64,000 bases of DNA from BOG-908 sp965198915 (GCA_965198915.1 CBDAQC010000006.1:496001-560000), one strand, 5' to 3'. Shown: positions 34,919 through 43,515, counted from the stretch's first letter. Notes: generated by a model not told the origin, from the letters alone. A program made the numbers and translations.

Positions 34919-35410
34919 CTAGGCAGCGCCGCGGCGCAACGCAGCCACCGACGTCACCAGCATCTCGATACCCTGCGCATGCCAGCGCTGCACTGCCTTG
35001 TGGTCAGCGCCCATCACCGCGCCCAGGCGGCGCCAGGAAAACAAATGCCGTTCCGTCACCGGGCTCACCAGGCAGCGCGCCCCCACGATACGCCGCAGCA
35101 CGTAACGCTCGCGCGGGATCAGCGCTATCCACCCGAGCGCCTCGTCCATGCGCGTGATGCGCGCTGCGGACGGAACAGGCGGCCGTATCTGCCCGGATCC
35201 GGACGCACCGCCGAACACCTCACAGGCCTCCTGCACCACATCCAGGTGGCTCACCTTCATCCGGGTCGAGTAGCCCGTCCCCGGCAAGGCCAGCAGCGTG
35301 GCCCCTGCCTCCTCAAGTCGATAGGTGACATAGGCGGAATCCAGCCCACGCTCATGCTCCGGCAGCGCCACGTCCATCAGGCCCGCGGACGCAAAATCGA
35401 ATACGTTCAT
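34919..35410 (-). CDS. DUF6362-like helix-turn-helix protein
   Basis: A 163-residue protein. The N-terminal part RLEEAGATLLALPGTGYSTR and the middle ITRMDEALGWIALIPRERYV resemble the DUF6362 family of alphaproteobacterial phage and chromosomal proteins. The C-terminal HTH-like segment is WRRLGAVMGADHKAVQRWHAQGIEML. It is probably a DNA-binding regulator of the cluster. The start lies 11 bases from the end of the GcrA-like gene. Confidence 0.65.
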   Translation of the reverse strand: MNVFDFASAGLMDVALPEHERGLDSAYVTYRLEEAGATLLALPGTGYSTRMKVSHLDVVQEACEVFGGASGSGQIRPPVPSAARITRMDEALGWIALIPRERYVLRRIVGARCLVSPVTERHLFSWRRLGAVMGADHKAVQRWHAQGIEMLVTSVAALRRGAA

Positions 35411-35420
35411 CTTTTGTTCC

Positions 35421-35735
35421 TTAAAGAAAAACAGGATAAGGATAGGCCTCGCCCTCGAGCACAGTGCCGGCCGTCAGCAGCCCCCAGGTCAGCGGGTGTC
35501 CAGCCTGCCGCGCCGGCCTGTCGCGCGCCTCCTCGACCAGCGGCTGCGGCCGCACCCGCAGCCGCCGCGCGCCGATCTTGCGGCCGCGTTCCAGCACCGT
35601 GTTGCGGCCGAGCCCAAGCGCCTCGGCTATCGCATCCCATGTCACGCCGGCTTCCCGTAGTCCGCGAAGCCGGTCATCCAGCTCCTGCGTCCAATGCACA
35701 TGCGCCCGCACCCAAACCTCCCTGCCGACTAACAC
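35421..35735 (-). CDS. GcrA-like DNA-binding protein
   Basis: A 104-residue (or 92 from GTG 35697-35699) protein. The segment HWTQELDDRLRGLREAGVTW, followed by DAIAEALGLGRNTVLERGRKIGARR, matches the N-terminal DNA-binding domain of GcrA, which starts with a W-x-x-E/D-x-x-x-x-L-R pattern and ends in a basic recognition helix. GcrA works with sigma70 at GANTC-methylated promoters. A phage copy could couple the cluster to the host cell cycle or to CcrM. The GTG at 35735 overlaps the operator region; the GTG at 35699 aligns better. Confidence 0.65.
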   Translation of the reverse strand: MLVGREVWVRAHVHWTQELDDRLRGLREAGVTWDAIAEALGLGRNTVLERGRKIGARRLRVRPQPLVEEARDRPARQAGHPLTWGLLTAGTVLEGEAYPYPVFL

Positions 35736-35767
35736 GGAGAGTTAGAGCCACTGACACACTAATGTCA
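35729..35767. promoter_or_regulatory. Putative operators between divergent regulators
   Basis: Two inverted repeats lie in the 78-base space: CTAAC-N7-GTTAG (35729-35745) and TGACA-N6-TGTCA (35752-35767). They could bind the XRE repressor encoded to the right. Confidence 0.45.
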
Positions 35768-35813
35768 ACAGCGTCACCTGGATTTGTTAGCACCTCTAGC
35801 GTATTCTGCCCGC

Positions 35814-36143
35814 ATGCAGGATGAAACAGACAGTGTCGGCGCCCGTATACGCGCCCTGCGGCGCGCCCGCGGCCTGACACAGGACGATCTCGCCGCCGCC
35901 TGTGGCGTCAGCCGCAGTGCGGTCGCGCAATGGGAGACAGACCGGGCCGGCCAGCTGCGCGGCAACATCACCCGCATCGCCGAAGCCCTCGACGCGTCGA
36001 TCGAGCACCTTCTGCAAGGCGCCACCCCGGCCGAGCCGGCTACAGGCGATGAACTGGCAATGCTCCGCCTCTACCGCTCCTGCGACCCAGAAGACCGCGC
36101 CTTTCTCCTACGCACCGCCCACAAGCTGGCCCGCCGCACCTGA
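35814..36143 (+). CDS. XRE-family repressor
   Basis: A 109-residue protein from the ATG at 35814. Residues 8-60 are a classical HTH (GARIRALRRARGLTQDDLAA, then CGVSRSAVAQWETDR). The C-terminal tail (GDELAMLRLYRSCDPEDRAF) is common in small phage-repressor-like regulators. No peptidase domain is present, so it is not self-cleaving. It is divergent from the GcrA-like gene, in a cI/cro-like arrangement, and converges on gmk. Confidence 0.82.
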   Translation: MQDETDSVGARIRALRRARGLTQDDLAAACGVSRSAVAQWETDRAGQLRGNITRIAEALDASIEHLLQGATPAEPATGDELAMLRLYRSCDPEDRAFLLRTAHKLARRT

Positions 36144-36151
36144 AACTCCGC

Positions 36152-36784
36152 TCACCCGGCACCCGCGGCCATGCCGCAAGCAAGCCTGGCTGCACCCAGG
36201 CTGCGCGCACGCGCGCAGCGTGCCGCCACTAATATAGAGGCGACAGCCGAAGTACACGCCGCCAGGTCGTCGTTCACCAGCAGATGGTCGAACTCGGCCC
36301 AATGCGAAATCTCGTCGCGCGCCGCGCGCATCCGGCGCGCCACCTCCGCTTCGTCATCGCTGCCCCTCCCGCGCAGCCGCGCCTCCAGCACGGCCAGCGA
36401 GGGCGGCAGGATGAACACACCGACCACGTCGCCGGGCAGCGCCGCCCGCAGCTGCCGCCACCCCTGCCAGTCAATGTCCAGCACCACGTCGCGCCCAGCC
36501 GCCAGACAGGCCTCGACCGGCGCACGCGGTGTCCCGTAGCCGCGGCCGAACACCGTCGCATGCTCAAGCAGCGCGCCCGTCTCCGCCATCGCCTGGAAGC
36601 CAGCCATGTCGGTAAAAAAGTAGTCCCTACCGTCCACCTCGCTCTCGCGCGGCGCACGCGTGGTGACACTAATCGACGCCGTAACGCCGGCATCGGCCGC
36701 CAGCAGACCACGTACGATAGAACTCTTTCCCGCCCCGGACGGCGCGGACACCACAAGGCAGAGCCCCCGACGATCAGGCGTCAA
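36152..36784 (-). CDS. gmk: Guanylate kinase
   Basis: A 210-residue GMP kinase. The P-loop is SAPSGAGKSSIVRGL (about 13-27), GMP-binding segments include TTRAPRESEVDGRDYFF, and FGRGYGTPRAPVEACLAAGRDVVLDIDWQG follows (key residues YGTP and DIDWQG). The C-terminal 15 residues are unusual and alanine-rich, with no catalytic role expected. In relatives gmk is close to the fatty-acid synthesis cluster and mltG; here a secreted-protein gene lies between them. Confidence 0.93.
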   Translation of the reverse strand: MTPDRRGLCLVVSAPSGAGKSSIVRGLLAADAGVTASISVTTRAPRESEVDGRDYFFTDMAGFQAMAETGALLEHATVFGRGYGTPRAPVEACLAAGRDVVLDIDWQGWRQLRAALPGDVVGVFILPPSLAVLEARLRGRGSDDEAEVARRMRAARDEISHWAEFDHLLVNDDLAACTSAVASILVAARCARARSLGAARLACGMAAGAG

Positions 36785-37081
36785 GCCATTTCTCTATTTG
36801 TTTCGCACAAAAAAGCAGTCCAGCAACTTTTTCTTTGCTTCGTTACCAACAAGACACACCCGAAATCCCAGAGCCCCTCCGATACGGGGCTTAACACAAC
36901 CACTGCGCGAATCCTGCAACACGGATCAATCTCTTTCTCAAACAAGCCGAAAAAACATGCGTCGCCAGGCATTTCGTTGTTGTTGTTCCGCTGTTCGTTT
37001 GATAGACGTCGCATGAGCTGAGCCGTGGCTTTCGGCGCAGACATTCGGGCACTGACATTCAGGGTGGGGTAGACTACTACT
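36785..37081. other. Leader region between gmk and the RTX-like gene
   Basis: A 297-base AT-richer region. It includes a degenerate relative of the hairpin repeat at about 36800-36850 (AAGCAGTCC, CAACTTTTTCTTTGC) and should hold the promoters for gmk and the RTX-like gene. No clear -35/-10 pair was seen. Confidence 0.4.
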
Positions 37082-38458
37082 ATGGCAACAACAGCTTCGA
37101 TTCCCGGCGCCGCCGGCAACCCACCCCTGGTCTTCACGGTAACCGGCACGAGCGCGATCAACTACGCCACGGCGTTCCAGAATGCCGTTGCCGGCAAAAC
37201 GCCGACGGTCCTGTCCAACCCCGGCACCACGGAAGCTTCCACGCCCGGCGCCCTGAACGAGATCCTCACCGATTTCCGCGGTGCAGGCACCTTCGGCACG
37301 GCTTACAGCCTGTCCACCGGCGCCCAGTACACCGTTGCTGACGTAGGCAACTCCACCACGATCGACGGTTCGGCCATGGGCATGGACTCGGTTCTGGCTA
37401 CCGGAGCTGTCACCTACAACGCCATGGGTAACGACAACCAGGTTACCTTCATCAACGGCGCCAACGTCTATAACGGTGGCGCAGCAACCGGTGACACCAT
37501 CACCGCCGGCTCCGGGTCGGATACGATCAACACCGGCACCGGATTCAGCACGGTGTTCAGCGGCTCCGGCAACAGCGTCATCACCCTGAACGACACGGTC
37601 GGCTCGTCCAGCAGCCCCGGCGCCCTCGCTTATCTCGGGGACGGCCACTCCACCCTTGACGCGTTCGGCGCCAATGACGTGGTTGTCGCTGCCACCAATG
37701 GGCAGACGATCTTCGGCGGCGCGGACAGCACCAGCACCCTCACTATCGCAATCGAAGACAACGCCACCTCGTCCGGCCCTGCAGGTGACGCCATCACCGC
37801 CGGTGCCGGCACCACCAACATCTTCGACTCCGTTGGCGGCAACAGCATCTTCGGCGGTTCCGGCAGCCTCGTGTTCGTCGGCGGCGCGGCAGCCACCACT
37901 GGGTCCGGCGTCGTTGCGGACAGCATCTATGGCGGCAGCGGCCCCAGCTACCTGTTCGGTGCTTCCGGTGACAGCCTGACCTTCGCGGGTGACACCTCCG
38001 GCAGCGTCGCAACCTTCATCGCGGGAACCGGCAACGAGACGCTGAACGCCGCTGACGCCAGCGGGCGTGTCAACTTCTTCGGCTCGAACGACAGCTCGTC
38101 TTCCGAAAGCTTCGTCGGCAGCACCACCGGCTACAACTACTTCCAGACGGGCGGCAGCGCCACGCCAGGCAGCGCAGGCACCAGCGGCAGCGAGTCCCTG
38201 GTCGGCGGCACCGGCACCAACGTCTTCGGCATCGCCGACGGTGGCGCAAACTCCCACATCACGGTGTATGACTTCGCCGCAGGCAACGACTCGGTCAACT
38301 TCCTCGGCGAAACCTCCGCCCAGGTCACCGCCGATCTCAATGCTGCGACGGTCACGTCCGCCGGCCTCACCGTCACCCTGTCCGACAACTCCACGGTCAC
38401 CTTCGTCGGCCTCAACAGCGTCAGCCAGCTCCACACGTCCGGCGGCGGCTCCACCTAA
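37082..38458 (+). CDS. RTX-like secreted beta-roll protein
   Basis: A 458-residue protein without N-terminal signal peptide. It is made of Gly/Asp/Asn/Ser/Thr-rich repeats, for example GDTITAGSGSDTINTGTGF, GGSGPSYLFGASGDSL and GTGNETLNAADASG. They resemble RTX beta rolls but rarely keep the exact GGxGxD spacing. The C-terminal segment SHITVYDFAAGNDSVNFLGE is typical of type I secretion substrates. It may form a surface or matrix layer. It stands alone, opposite to its neighbours, with a strong terminator after it, which suggests high expression. No transporter gene is nearby. Confidence 0.8.
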   Translation: MATTASIPGAAGNPPLVFTVTGTSAINYATAFQNAVAGKTPTVLSNPGTTEASTPGALNEILTDFRGAGTFGTAYSLSTGAQYTVADVGNSTTIDGSAMGMDSVLATGAVTYNAMGNDNQVTFINGANVYNGGAATGDTITAGSGSDTINTGTGFSTVFSGSGNSVITLNDTVGSSSSPGALAYLGDGHSTLDAFGANDVVVAATNGQTIFGGADSTSTLTIAIEDNATSSGPAGDAITAGAGTTNIFDSVGGNSIFGGSGSLVFVGGAAATTGSGVVADSIYGGSGPSYLFGASGDSLTFAGDTSGSVATFIAGTGNETLNAADASGRVNFFGSNDSSSSESFVGSTTGYNYFQTGGSATPGSAGTSGSESLVGGTGTNVFGIADGGANSHITVYDFAAGNDSVNFLGETSAQVTADLNAATVTSAGLTVTLSDNSTVTFVGLNSVSQLHTSGGGST

Positions 38459-38480
38459 ACCTTCAGTATCCGTCACGAAA

Positions 38481-38510
38481 AAGGCCAGTCTCGCGACTGG
38501 CCTTTTTTTG
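38481..38510 (+). terminator. Strong intrinsic terminator after the RTX-like gene
   Basis: Stem AAGGCCAGTC/GACTGGCCTT with a TCGC loop followed by a T-run (38503-38509). Confidence 0.9.
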
Positions 38511-38744
38511 CTTAATCCCCCAGATAGCCGCCCCTGCCCACCGCGACCTGCGGAGCATACAGCCGAAACCCACAAGCTCCGCCCCATCCGTTCAGTAAGC
38601 CAAAGGCTCTGCTCCTGAACCCGCTGCCGGACAGTCGCCCCGAAAACCTAACCGCACGCATCCAAACGATCAGGGCCTAAGGCCAAGATCCCAGCGCGGT
38701 CTGCGGCAGAACCCCAACCTTGCCCAATACGCCACCCCGCGCCC

Positions 38745-39701
38745 TTACCGGCCCAGCTCCCGATACCGAGCAACGTTCAGCCGATGCGCATCAAGCGACC
38801 GCGCAAAAACATGCCCGCCCGTCCCGTCCGCCACGAAATACAGCGCGTCCGTCGACGCAGGATGTGCAGCCGCCAGGATCGCCGCCGCACCGGGATCGCA
38901 GATGGCACCCTCCGGCAAACCCGCCTGCATATACGTGTTGTAAGGCGTGGACCACGCCAACTCGTCCCGCCGCAAGCCATGCCCAAGCTCGTCCGCACCG
39001 CCCGCCGCCGCATACGCCACGCTCGAATCCGCTTGCAGCCGCATCCCGGCCCGCAATCGGTTCACAAACACCGCGGCCACCATCGCCCGTTCGCCAGGCA
39101 AATGCGTCTCGCGCTCCACCAGGCTCGCCAGAACAACCAGCTCATGTTCGGAGCGCAACGGCAGGCCCGCCGCCCGCGTCCGCCAGGCTTCTGCCACGGC
39201 CGCAGCCATGGCCAGCTCCCCACGCGCAAGCACCGCGCCAGCACTGTCGCCAAGCCGATAGGCGTAGCTCTCCGGCAGAAAATCACCCTCTTCCGGCACC
39301 AGGATCGCGCCGGAAAGCCCGCGCGCCTCAGCCATCACGCGTGCCAGCCTGGCCGACGTGACACCCTCGGGCACTGTCACCAGATGCTGCACCGGCCGGC
39401 CGTGCCGCAACACCAGCAGCACGCGCTCTATGCTGGCACCAGCAGGAAAGGAAAGCTCCGCCGCATGGACCGGACCCTGCCACCTTGTCGCCACCGCAAA
39501 GGCGCGCAGCTCCCAGGCACTTCCAACCACCCCGTTCCGGTGCAAAGCCGCCGCCACTTCGGCAAACGTTCCGTGCGGAACCACCACGGCAACAGCCTGG
39601 CCGAGCGGGCCTGCCTGCCGGAACGCACGCAATACCCCGTATCCGCACGCCGCCGCACTCACCACAGCAAGCGCAGCCCCGGCCAGCAGAAGCCTACGCA
39701 A
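38745..39701 (-). CDS. mltG: Endolytic murein transglycosylase
   Basis: A 318-residue membrane-anchored enzyme that releases growing glycan strands. One N-terminal hydrophobic segment (residues 3-22) is followed by a LysM-like domain (VPHGTFAEVAAALHRNGVVG). The catalytic region is VLASLVERETHLPGERAMVA with the essential Glu196, and the family motif WSTPYNTYMQAGLPEGAICDPG is near the end. Genes upstream are fabF and acpP, a usual association in Acetobacteraceae and other bacteria. Confidence 0.93.
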   Translation of the reverse strand: MRRLLLAGAALAVVSAAACGYGVLRAFRQAGPLGQAVAVVVPHGTFAEVAAALHRNGVVGSAWELRAFAVATRWQGPVHAAELSFPAGASIERVLLVLRHGRPVQHLVTVPEGVTSARLARVMAEARGLSGAILVPEEGDFLPESYAYRLGDSAGAVLARGELAMAAAVAEAWRTRAAGLPLRSEHELVVLASLVERETHLPGERAMVAAVFVNRLRAGMRLQADSSVAYAAAGGADELGHGLRRDELAWSTPYNTYMQAGLPEGAICDPGAAAILAAAHPASTDALYFVADGTGGHVFARSLDAHRLNVARYRELGR

Positions 39702-39853
39702 AGCACACGGCGAAAAAGAAGGTCAGTCGGTCTGGTCTAAGCAGGAAAGATTCAAACGGCGTGTTGGCTGGCGCGGCCTCGCCAGAAACCAGGTCACACT
39801 GCCGCAGCGGCTTGCAGCCCGCGCCCAGCACGCAGGCACGCGCCGCCAGGCCC

Positions 39854-41125
39854 TCACACACGCCGGAAAATGATACTCGCGTTCGTGCCGCCAAACCCGA
39901 AGCTGTTGGACAGCACGCAATCCACCGTCCGTTCCTGCGTCTCCAGCGCCACCCGGTCGATCACGCTCTCCCGGCTCGGCTGCTCCAGGTTCAACGTGGG
40001 CGGCGTCACCCCATCACGTATCGCCAGCAACGAAAAGATCGATTCCACCGCGCCAGCCGCCCCCAGCAGATGCCCGGTCGCCGACTTGGTAGAAGACATC
40101 GCCAGCCCGCGTGCGTCGTCGCCGAAGAACCGCTCAACCGCCTCCAGCTCCAGATCGTCGCCCATAGGCGTGGACGTGCCATGCGCGTTGACATACTGCA
40201 CGTCGCCCGGCGCCAGCCCGCCATTCTTGAAGGCCGCCCGCATCGCCCGGAACGCCCCGTCATGCCCGTCCGCCGGCGCCGTGATGTGATGCGCGTCGCC
40301 GGACAGCCCGTACCCAACCACCTCGCCATAAACCTTCGCACCGCGCGCGCGCGCATGCTCCAGCTCCTCCAGCACCACCACCCCGGCGCCCTCGCCCATG
40401 ACGAACCCGTCCCTGTCACGGTCCCAGGGCCGGGACGCCCGCGCCGGCTCGTCGTTGAAAGCGGTGGACAGCGCCCGGCTGGCCGCGAACCCGCCTATGC
40501 CCAGCTCGCAAACCGCGGCCTCGGCTCCACCGGCCACCATCACATCAGCGTCGCCCAGCTTGATCAGCCGCATCGCGTCGCCGATCGCATGCACGCCCGT
40601 CGCACAAGCCGTCACCGCGGAGTGGTTCGGCCCCTTGTACCCATACTTTATGGAAAGATGCCCGGAAGCCAAATTGATCAGCGCGGAAGGAATGAAGAAC
40701 GGCGACAGCCGCTTCACCTTGCCCTCCAGCACCATCTTGCTCGCCTCGAAGATCGTCTGCAGCCCACCGATCCCCGAGCCGATCATCACCCCCGTGGCTT
40801 CCCGGCCAGGCTCGTCCTGCGGCAGCCACCCGGAATCCTCCACCGCCTCGGTGGCCGCAACCAGCGCCAGGTGGATGAACCGGTCCATCTTCTTCAGATC
40901 CTTCAACGGGATCCATTCGCCCAGCGTCAATCCGCCATCCGCGCGCGTGCCGGCCGGAACCTGCCCGGCGATCTTGGCCGGCAGGTCCGTCACATCGAAA
41001 GACTGTATCGCTCCTATCCCGGACTCACCCGCAATCAGGCGCTTCCAGACATGCTCAACGCCTACGCCAAGGGGCGAGGCGATGCCCATGCCGGTGACGA
41101 CAACACGCCGGTCCGCGTACCCCAT
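39854..41125 (-). CDS. fabF: 3-oxoacyl-ACP synthase II
   Basis: A 423-residue condensing enzyme that elongates acyl-ACP with malonyl-ACP. The catalytic Cys174 is in VTACATGVHAIG, and the two histidines lie in NAHGTSTPMGD and KSATGHLLGAAGA. The length is standard. It directly follows acpP (9-base gap) in the order fabD-fabG-acpP-fabF. Confidence 0.96.
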   Translation of the reverse strand: MGYADRRVVVTGMGIASPLGVGVEHVWKRLIAGESGIGAIQSFDVTDLPAKIAGQVPAGTRADGGLTLGEWIPLKDLKKMDRFIHLALVAATEAVEDSGWLPQDEPGREATGVMIGSGIGGLQTIFEASKMVLEGKVKRLSPFFIPSALINLASGHLSIKYGYKGPNHSAVTACATGVHAIGDAMRLIKLGDADVMVAGGAEAAVCELGIGGFAASRALSTAFNDEPARASRPWDRDRDGFVMGEGAGVVVLEELEHARARGAKVYGEVVGYGLSGDAHHITAPADGHDGAFRAMRAAFKNGGLAPGDVQYVNAHGTSTPMGDDLELEAVERFFGDDARGLAMSSTKSATGHLLGAAGAVESIFSLLAIRDGVTPPTLNLEQPSRESVIDRVALETQERTVDCVLSNSFGFGGTNASIIFRRV

Positions 41126-41134
41126 CGCTGACTT

Positions 41135-41374
41135 TCAGGCCGCTTTCTGCTTTTCGATGTAGTCGATCGCATCCTTGACGGTGCTAATCTTCTCGGCCGC
41201 ATCCTCGGGTATCTCCACGCCGAACGCCTCCTCGAACGCCATCACAAGCTCCACCGTATCCAAGCTGTCAGCACCCAGATCGTCGATGAAAGACGCCTCC
41301 GGGGTCACCTTGCTCTCCTCGACGCCGAGGTGCTCGACCACGATCTTCTTAACTTTATCGGCGACTTCACTCAT
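41135..41374 (-). CDS. acpP: Acyl carrier protein
   Basis: A 79-residue acidic protein from the ATG at 41372-41374, with the phosphopantetheine serine in GADSLDTVELVMAFEE (Ser37). It carries acyl chains for the fatty acid synthesis enzymes encoded around it. Confidence 0.97.
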   Translation of the reverse strand: MSEVADKVKKIVVEHLGVEESKVTPEASFIDDLGADSLDTVELVMAFEEAFGVEIPEDAAEKISTVKDAIDYIEKQKAA

Positions 41375-41552
41375 CGTGTCTAACCCTCGTCTGCGTGAAA
41401 ATGAGTACAGAACCGTAATCCACACACGGCTCCACTCCGCGTGCCGGGTGCAGAACCGGCCGCAGTTAACGCGCGCTTAGCACGTCTGTTATGGCCCGCA
41501 AAGCCGCACAGGGCCCCTCGAAGTCAGCCGCATGGCAGAACGATGACAGGCG

Positions 41553-42290
41553 TCACAGCATCGCCATCCCGCCATTCACATGCACCGTTGTCCCGGTCAC
41601 CCACCCGGCTTCGTCCGAGGCCAGATACACAACGGCGGCCGCTACATCCGCCGGCCGCCCCATCCGGCCCAGCGGTATCGCCTCCACCAGCCGGCTCTTC
41701 TGCGCATCCGCCAGGCCCGCCGTCATCGCCGTCTCCACAAACCCCGGCGCCACAAGGTTGACCGTGATCCCCCGGCTGCCAACCTCCTGCGCCAGCGCCC
41801 GGCTCATCCCCGCCAGCCCGGCTTTCGCCGCGGCATAGTTCGCCTGGCCCGGATTTCCCGTATGCCCCACCACGCTGGAAATCTGCACGATCCGCCCTGC
41901 CCGGCGCTTCACCATCCCGCGCAGCGCCGCCCGGCACAGCCGGAACGGCGCCCCCAGATCCACGTCGAGCACCGACGCCCAGTCCTCGTCTTTCATCCGC
42001 AGCGCCAGCATGTCGCGGGTGAAGCCCGCATTGTTCACCAGTATGCCCACCGGCCCCGCCGCCGCCTCCGCCGCCGCAATCAGGCCATCCGCCGCGCCGG
42101 CCCCGCGCAGGTCGGCCGCACACACATGCGCCCCCGCCCCAAGCTCGCCGGCCAGGGCCTCCAGCGCCTCCACCCGCGTGCCGGACAGGACCACCACCGC
42201 ACCCTGTGCATGCAGCGCCCGCGCGATCGCCGCGCCTATCCCGCCGGAGGCGCCGGTAACCAGGGCAACGCGGTCGGTCAGGTCGAACAT
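41553..42290 (-). CDS. fabG: 3-oxoacyl-ACP reductase
   Basis: A 245-residue SDR that reduces 3-oxoacyl-ACP with NADPH. The nucleotide motif is TGASGGIG (12-19), NNAG follows in ILVNNAGFTRDML, and the active site has Ser in QISSVVGHTGNPGQANYAAAKAG with Tyr and Lys. The position between fabD and acpP fixes the role. The start at 42290 gives MFDLTDRVALVTG; another ATG at 42299 adds three residues. Confidence 0.95.
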   Translation of the reverse strand: MFDLTDRVALVTGASGGIGAAIARALHAQGAVVVLSGTRVEALEALAGELGAGAHVCAADLRGAGAADGLIAAAEAAAGPVGILVNNAGFTRDMLALRMKDEDWASVLDVDLGAPFRLCRAALRGMVKRRAGRIVQISSVVGHTGNPGQANYAAAKAGLAGMSRALAQEVGSRGITVNLVAPGFVETAMTAGLADAQKSRLVEAIPLGRMGRPADVAAAVVYLASDEAGWVTGTTVHVNGGMAML

Positions 42291-42401
42291 TCGGAACATC
42301 CCAGGAAAGAATGTGAGGAGGGTCTGCACCCTATTGGCCCACGCGGCTTTCAGCGGACGCCCACGCGCCGCGCCACCGCGCCAGCAGAAGCTGCGCGCCG
42401 C

Positions 42402-43373
42402 CTAGAAAATCTTTAGCAAAGCCTCGATCTCCGCAGGCTTGCCGGCCGAGACAGCCTCCGCATCCGGCAAGATCCGCTTGCTCAGCCCGGCCAGAACCCG
42501 CCCAGCCCCCAACTCCACGAACCGGTCCACCCCCATCGCCGCGCAGGCCAGCATGCTCTCCCGCCAGCGCACCGTCCCGGTCACCTGCGCCACCAGCAAC
42601 CGGCGTATCTCATCCGTGTCGCTCACCTTCGCCGCGGTCACGTTGGCCACCAGCGGCACCGCGGGCGCATGCATCTCCACCTCCGCAAGCGCCGCCTCCA
42701 TCGCCTCGGCCGCAGGACGCATCAGCGCGCAATGAAACGGCGCGGACACCGGCAACAGCATCGCCCGCTTCACCCCGCGCGCCTTGGCCACCTCAACCGC
42801 CCGCTCCACCGCCTCGCGGTGGCCGGAAATCACCACCTGCCCGCCCCCATTGTCGTTGGCCGCCTGAACCACCTGCCGCAGATCGGCCTGGCCCTCACGC
42901 CGCCAAACCTCCGCCTCCGCGCAAATCTCCTCCGCCTGCACCATCTCTACGCCCAGCAAGGCCGCCATCGCGCCCAAACCTGGCGCCACCGCCGCCTGCA
43001 TCGCCTCGCCCCGCCGCTGCAGCAGCCGGGCCGCCGACGCCAGGTCCATCGCCCCAATCGCCACCAGTGCGCTGTATTCTCCCAGCGAGTGCCCGGCCAC
43101 CAGCGCCGCAACATCGCCCACGCGCAACCCGCCTTCCGACGCCAGCACCCGCACCACCGCCACGCTCAGCGCCATCAGCGCCGGCTGCGCATTCTGCGTC
43201 AGCGTCAGCTCCTCGATCGGCCCCTCGAACATCAGCTTGGAAAGCCGCCGCCCGAGCACGTCGTCCACCTCGCCGAAAACCTCCCGCGCGGCGCCGAACG
43301 CCGCAGCCAGGTCGCTTCCCATGCCGACAGCCTGGCTACCCTGGCCGGGAAAGATAAAAGCCGTGACAGACAT
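42402..43373 (-). CDS. fabD: Malonyl-CoA:ACP transacylase
   Basis: A 323-residue acyltransferase from the ATG at 43371-43373. It begins MSVTAFIFPGQGSQAVGMGS. The nucleophile Ser96 lies in the motif GHSLGEYSAL, and the catalytic His is in PVSAPFHCALM. It supplies malonyl-ACP and heads the fab operon. A hairpin repeat lies 78 bases upstream of the start. Confidence 0.96.
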   Translation of the reverse strand: MSVTAFIFPGQGSQAVGMGSDLAAAFGAAREVFGEVDDVLGRRLSKLMFEGPIEELTLTQNAQPALMALSVAVVRVLASEGGLRVGDVAALVAGHSLGEYSALVAIGAMDLASAARLLQRRGEAMQAAVAPGLGAMAALLGVEMVQAEEICAEAEVWRREGQADLRQVVQAANDNGGGQVVISGHREAVERAVEVAKARGVKRAMLLPVSAPFHCALMRPAAEAMEAALAEVEMHAPAVPLVANVTAAKVSDTDEIRRLLVAQVTGTVRWRESMLACAAMGVDRFVELGAGRVLAGLSKRILPDAEAVSAGKPAEIEALLKIF

Positions 43374-43450
43374 CAACGCCACCTGAAAACCCGGCCCGGC
43401 GTATCGCCCCCGACCCCACGGCTGTCAAATGTCCGCCGGTCTTACGCAAA

Positions 43451-43515
43451 GGAAGCAAGGCCTTCTTTTTCGAGAAAAAGAAGCAAAAAGCTTTTGGCCG
43501 CTGTCGCGGAGTCTC
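43451..43515 (+). repeat. Two-hairpin dispersed repeat, copy 5
   Basis: Stem CCTTCTTTTT/AAAAAGAAG around CGAG, then GCAAAAAGCTTTTGG and the tail CCGCTGTCGCGGAG. The gene-facing end points to the fabD start 78 bases away. Confidence 0.85.

Larger units (their letters stand above)
10820..36143. mobile_element. Contractile-tailed phage cluster lacking integrase and replication genes
   Basis: About 25.3 kb of nearly gap-free, mostly minus-strand phage genes. Packaging, capsid, head completion, sheath, tube, baseplate, adhesin and regulatory functions are all present with intact frames. I find no integrase, transposase, replication protein or endolysin. The flanks are an MFS gene on the left and gmk on the right. 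No attachment-site repeat was recognised. It could be a defective prophage, a prophage whose other genes lie elsewhere, or a domesticated particle. Boundaries are set by the outermost phage-like genes. Confidence 0.85.

Noticed and set aside
35411..35445. Repeat-like AT-rich stretch before the DUF6362-like gene
   Set aside because: Shares TCTTTTG and AAAGAAAAACAGG but no clear two-hairpin structure; too degenerate to count as a copy.
10742..36151. Attachment-site direct repeats or tRNA target flanking the phage cluster
   Set aside because: No convincing repeat or tRNA could be seen by eye; an alignment of both flanks would be needed.
36938..38587. 549-codon open frame antisense to the RTX-like gene
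   Set aside because: It mirrors the Gly/Ala repeats of the real gene; no ribosome site or family-like sequence; the sense gene has a proper terminator.
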